Below, one piece after another: positions 39,137 to 41,000 of a stretch of DNA of 41,000 nt. The DNA lies in assembly GCA_044224215.1 (NCBI GenBank), contig JBGAKX010000026.1, positions 1-41,000 on the forward strand. The letters run 5' to 3'. Below the pieces are notes generated by a model. That model did not search any database and was not told the DNA's origin. It worked only from the letters and a program-made list of their open reading frames with translations. Position 1 is the first letter of the stretch; every line of letters begins with the position of its first letter. Source of the DNA: DAOMFM01 sp035429825 (GTDB lineage: Bacteria > Acidobacteriota > Blastocatellia > UBA7656 > JADIYM01). Position numbers and translations under genes: made by a program.

Positions 39137-40522
39137 ATGGCGGGCGCCACAATCGACAAGATCGTCAGCTTGTGCAAGCGACGGGGATTCCTGTTCCAGG
39201 GGAGCGAGCTCTACGGCGGCCTGCAGGGCACATGGGACTACGGTCCGATGGGCGTCGAGCTGAAGAACAACGTCAAGCGCGTCTGGTGGCGTTCGAATGT
39301 CTACGAGCGCGACGACATGGAAGGCCTCGACGCCGCCATCCTCATGAACAGGCTCGTCCTGAAATACTCGGGGCACGAGGACACGTTCTCGGATCCGCTC
39401 GTCGACTGCCGGAAGTGCAAGAAGCGGTTTCGCGCCGACCAGGTCGACGCCACCGAGAAGTGCGCGGAGGGTGGCGTCCACGACTTCACCGAGCCGCGCG
39501 CGTTCAACCTGATGTTCAAGACGACGGTCGGGCCCGTCGAGGAGGGCGGCGACGTCGCGTACCTGCGGCCCGAGACGGCGCAGGGCATCTTCGTGAACTT
39601 CAAGAACGTGCTCGATTCGACGAATCGCAAGCTCCCGTTCGGCATTGCCCAGATCGGGAAGGCCTACCGCAACGAGATCACGCCCAAGAACTTCATCTTC
39701 CGGGTCCGCGAATTCGAACAGATGGAGATCGAGTACTTCGTCATGCCCGGCGAAGACGACGCGTGGCACGAGCGATGGATTGCCGATCGGATCGGCTGGT
39801 ACCACCGGTTCGGCATCAAGCCCGAGAACCTGCGGGCGTATGTTCAATCGAAAGAAGAACTTGCGCATTATGCCAAGGCGACGACCGACCTGCTGTACCG
39901 GTTCTTCCCCGAGCGCGAGGACGTGGACAAGCAGTACGAAGAGGTCGAGGGGATCGCCAACCGCAAGGACTTTGACCTGACGTGCCACACCAAGGGCGGC
40001 AAGCTCGTGCTCAAGGACGGGACCGAGATCCCGAACGAGCACGCGGTCATGAAGCAGACGTATTTCGACGTCGCGTCGAACCAGCACCTGACACCGTACG
40101 TGATCGAACCGTCGGGCGGCGTCGACCGGATCACGCTCGCATTCCTGATGGACTCGTACGAAGAGCAGACGCTCGAGGGCGGCAAACAGCGGACGGTGTT
40201 GCACTTGCACCCGGAGCTTGCGCCGGTCAAGGTCGCGGTCATCCCGCTTGCGCGCAACAAATCCGAATTGGTCGACCTCGCAAAACGTATCAAGAGCGAC
40301 CTTCAGGCCTCTGGTCAGCTGAGGACGATGTTCGACGACAGCGGCAACATCGGGAAGTGCTACGCGCGACAGGACGAGATCGGCACGCCGTTCTGCGTCA
40401 CGGTCGACCACCAGTCGCTCGAGGATCAGGCCGTTACTGTCCGGCATCGAGACACAATGGAGCAGGACCGGCTGCCGCTCGCCGGGCTCAAGACGTATTT
40501 TTTCGAAAAACTCGGACTGTGA
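39137..40522 (+). CDS. glyS: Glycine--tRNA ligase, single-chain dimeric type
   Basis: The class II synthetase charges tRNA-Gly. At 461 residues it is the eukaryote/archaea/Gram-positive-like homodimer, not the E. coli alpha2beta2 form. Motif 2 is FRVREFEQMEIEYF and motif 3 GGVDRITLAFL; a CRKCKKRF...EKC cluster near residues 92-114 suggests a zinc site in the insertion. The anticodon-binding domain occupies the last 100 or so residues (KVAVIPLARN onward). GGAGG lies before the ATG. It is divergent from the BatD-like gene and followed 59 bases later by a cytochrome c gene. Confidence 0.96.
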   Translation: MAGATIDKIVSLCKRRGFLFQGSELYGGLQGTWDYGPMGVELKNNVKRVWWRSNVYERDDMEGLDAAILMNRLVLKYSGHEDTFSDPLVDCRKCKKRFRADQVDATEKCAEGGVHDFTEPRAFNLMFKTTVGPVEEGGDVAYLRPETAQGIFVNFKNVLDSTNRKLPFGIAQIGKAYRNEITPKNFIFRVREFEQMEIEYFVMPGEDDAWHERWIADRIGWYHRFGIKPENLRAYVQSKEELAHYAKATTDLLYRFFPEREDVDKQYEEVEGIANRKDFDLTCHTKGGKLVLKDGTEIPNEHAVMKQTYFDVASNQHLTPYVIEPSGGVDRITLAFLMDSYEEQTLEGGKQRTVLHLHPELAPVKVAVIPLARNKSELVDLAKRIKSDLQASGQLRTMFDDSGNIGKCYARQDEIGTPFCVTVDHQSLEDQAVTVRHRDTMEQDRLPLAGLKTYFFEKLGL

Positions 40523-40581
40523 GGCGCGCCGGAAGCATCATCCTTTCTGTAGCCACACATCACGACCAGGAGACGAGACAG

Positions 40582-40923
40582 ATGCGACGAAGCTTGGGAA
40601 TTGCAACGACGGCCCTCATTGCGGGAATCGTCTGGTTTCTGGCGCCTGCGGCGCCGTCGTCCATGGCAGCGGCAGCGACTGCCCAGTCGGCCGCGCGGAT
40701 CTTTGCCTCGAAGTGCGCCGGGTGCCACGCGCCCGACGGCACGGGCAATATCGCCGGGACGCCGAACTTCACCGATGCGGCCTGGCAGGCAGGCGTTACG
40801 GATGAGCAGCTCACGGCTTCGATCACGAACGGCAAGGGCAAGGTGATGCCGGCGTGGGGCAAGACGCTCTCCTCGGACCAGATCAAGGGTCTCGTGGCGC
40901 ATATCCGAAGCCTGAAGAAGTAG
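40582..40923 (+). CDS. Small exported class-I cytochrome c
   Basis: The 113-residue protein has a signal peptide (about 1-30) and one haem site: Cys45-x-x-Cys48-His49 (CAGCH) with Met89 in VMPAWG as the sixth ligand. After cleavage it is a c6/cbb3-subunit-sized electron carrier of about 80 residues that would act in the periplasm. AGGAG lies upstream of the ATG. The gene lies 59 bases after the glycyl-tRNA synthetase gene; no oxidase or reductase partner is visible in the window. Confidence 0.92.
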   Translation: MRRSLGIATTALIAGIVWFLAPAAPSSMAAAATAQSAARIFASKCAGCHAPDGTGNIAGTPNFTDAAWQAGVTDEQLTASITNGKGKVMPAWGKTLSSDQIKGLVAHIRSLKK

Positions 40924-40956
40924 TTCGCCCTTGGAGTGCGCCGGCAAGCGGAGCGC

Positions 40957-41000
40957 GACGGCGCTTTGTCCGGTGGCCACGGACGTTGGAAAGCGCCGTC
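40957..41000. terminator. Inverted repeat after cytochrome c, cut by the window edge
   Basis: GACGGCGCTTT (40957-40967) and AAAGCGCCGTC (40990-41000) are perfect 11-base complements, with an inner GTCCG/CGGAC pair. It could terminate the cytochrome c transcript, or be the edge of a longer palindromic element extending past the window. There is no T-run visible because the sequence ends. Confidence 0.5.

Noticed and set aside
37931..40447. A BatD-like gene extended to 838 codons
   Set aside because: Only the C-terminal 349 residues carry a signal peptide and BatD-like patterns; the rest is antisense to glycyl-tRNA synthetase.

Overview
The window is GC-rich, densely packed chromosomal DNA from a Gram-negative-type bacterium. 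Envelope markers include a lipoprotein box, Tat-type leaders, periplasmic LTxxQ repeats and a heterodimeric ABC exporter. I cannot place the phylum from this sequence alone. Paired DUF1800/DUF1501 genes, a kinase fused to an FGE-sulfatase domain, single-chain glycyl-tRNA synthetase, a Bacillus-type PurF and dispersed TTTGCGTC inverted repeats would fit Acidobacteriota, Planctomycetota or a neighbouring lineage (inference, low confidence). I see no rRNA, tRNA, CRISPR array, insertion sequence or prophage.

Layout. 1-6.2 kb, minus strand: ABC exporter pair, small K+-channel-like protein, TIG/NHL propeller protein, truB. 6.2-8.3 kb, plus: exported M28-like peptidase. 8.4-10.7 kb, minus: PH/GRAM-like protein, rsmI and a Rieske oxygenase. 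10.8-12.6 kb, plus: family-A DNA polymerase without a 5' nuclease domain. 12.6-12.85 kb: three 80-bp palindromic tandem repeats. 12.9-14.0 kb: a small zinc-motif membrane protein and, convergent to it, a PlsC acyltransferase. 14.1-21.15 kb, plus: gyrA, TPR lipoprotein, DUF1800, DUF1501 and a periplasmic LTxxQ repeat protein. 21.15-21.46 kb: a non-coding cluster of hairpins. 21.5-24.8 kb, minus: a second DUF1800/DUF1501 set with a 114-residue protein of unknown function. 25.0-27.1 kb, plus: transmembrane Ser/Thr kinase-FGE fusion. 27.1-28.9 kb, minus: purN and a geranylgeranyl-reductase-family flavoprotein. 29.1-32.0 kb, plus: M1 metallopeptidase and a polytopic membrane protein. 32.0-37.75 kb, minus: a tight run purF-purM-DJ-1/PfpI-DinB-DprE1-like-DprE2-like. 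37.9-39.0 kb, minus: BatD-like protein. 39.1-40.9 kb, plus: glycyl-tRNA synthetase and a cytochrome c.

How the genes fit together. Information-processing and purine genes (truB, rsmI, polA-like, gyrA, glyS, purF/M/N) alternate with envelope genes. Two DUF1800-DUF1501 pairs point head-on at each other across the hairpin cluster, which looks like an old duplication or a pair of related secretion/surface modules. The DprE1-like/DprE2-like pair would perform a 2'-epimerisation of a polyprenyl-phosphate sugar, and it is apparently co-transcribed with purine genes. Several genes that lack a Shine-Dalgarno sequence carry a -10-like hexamer only 7-11 bases before the start codon, which suggests leaderless transcripts.
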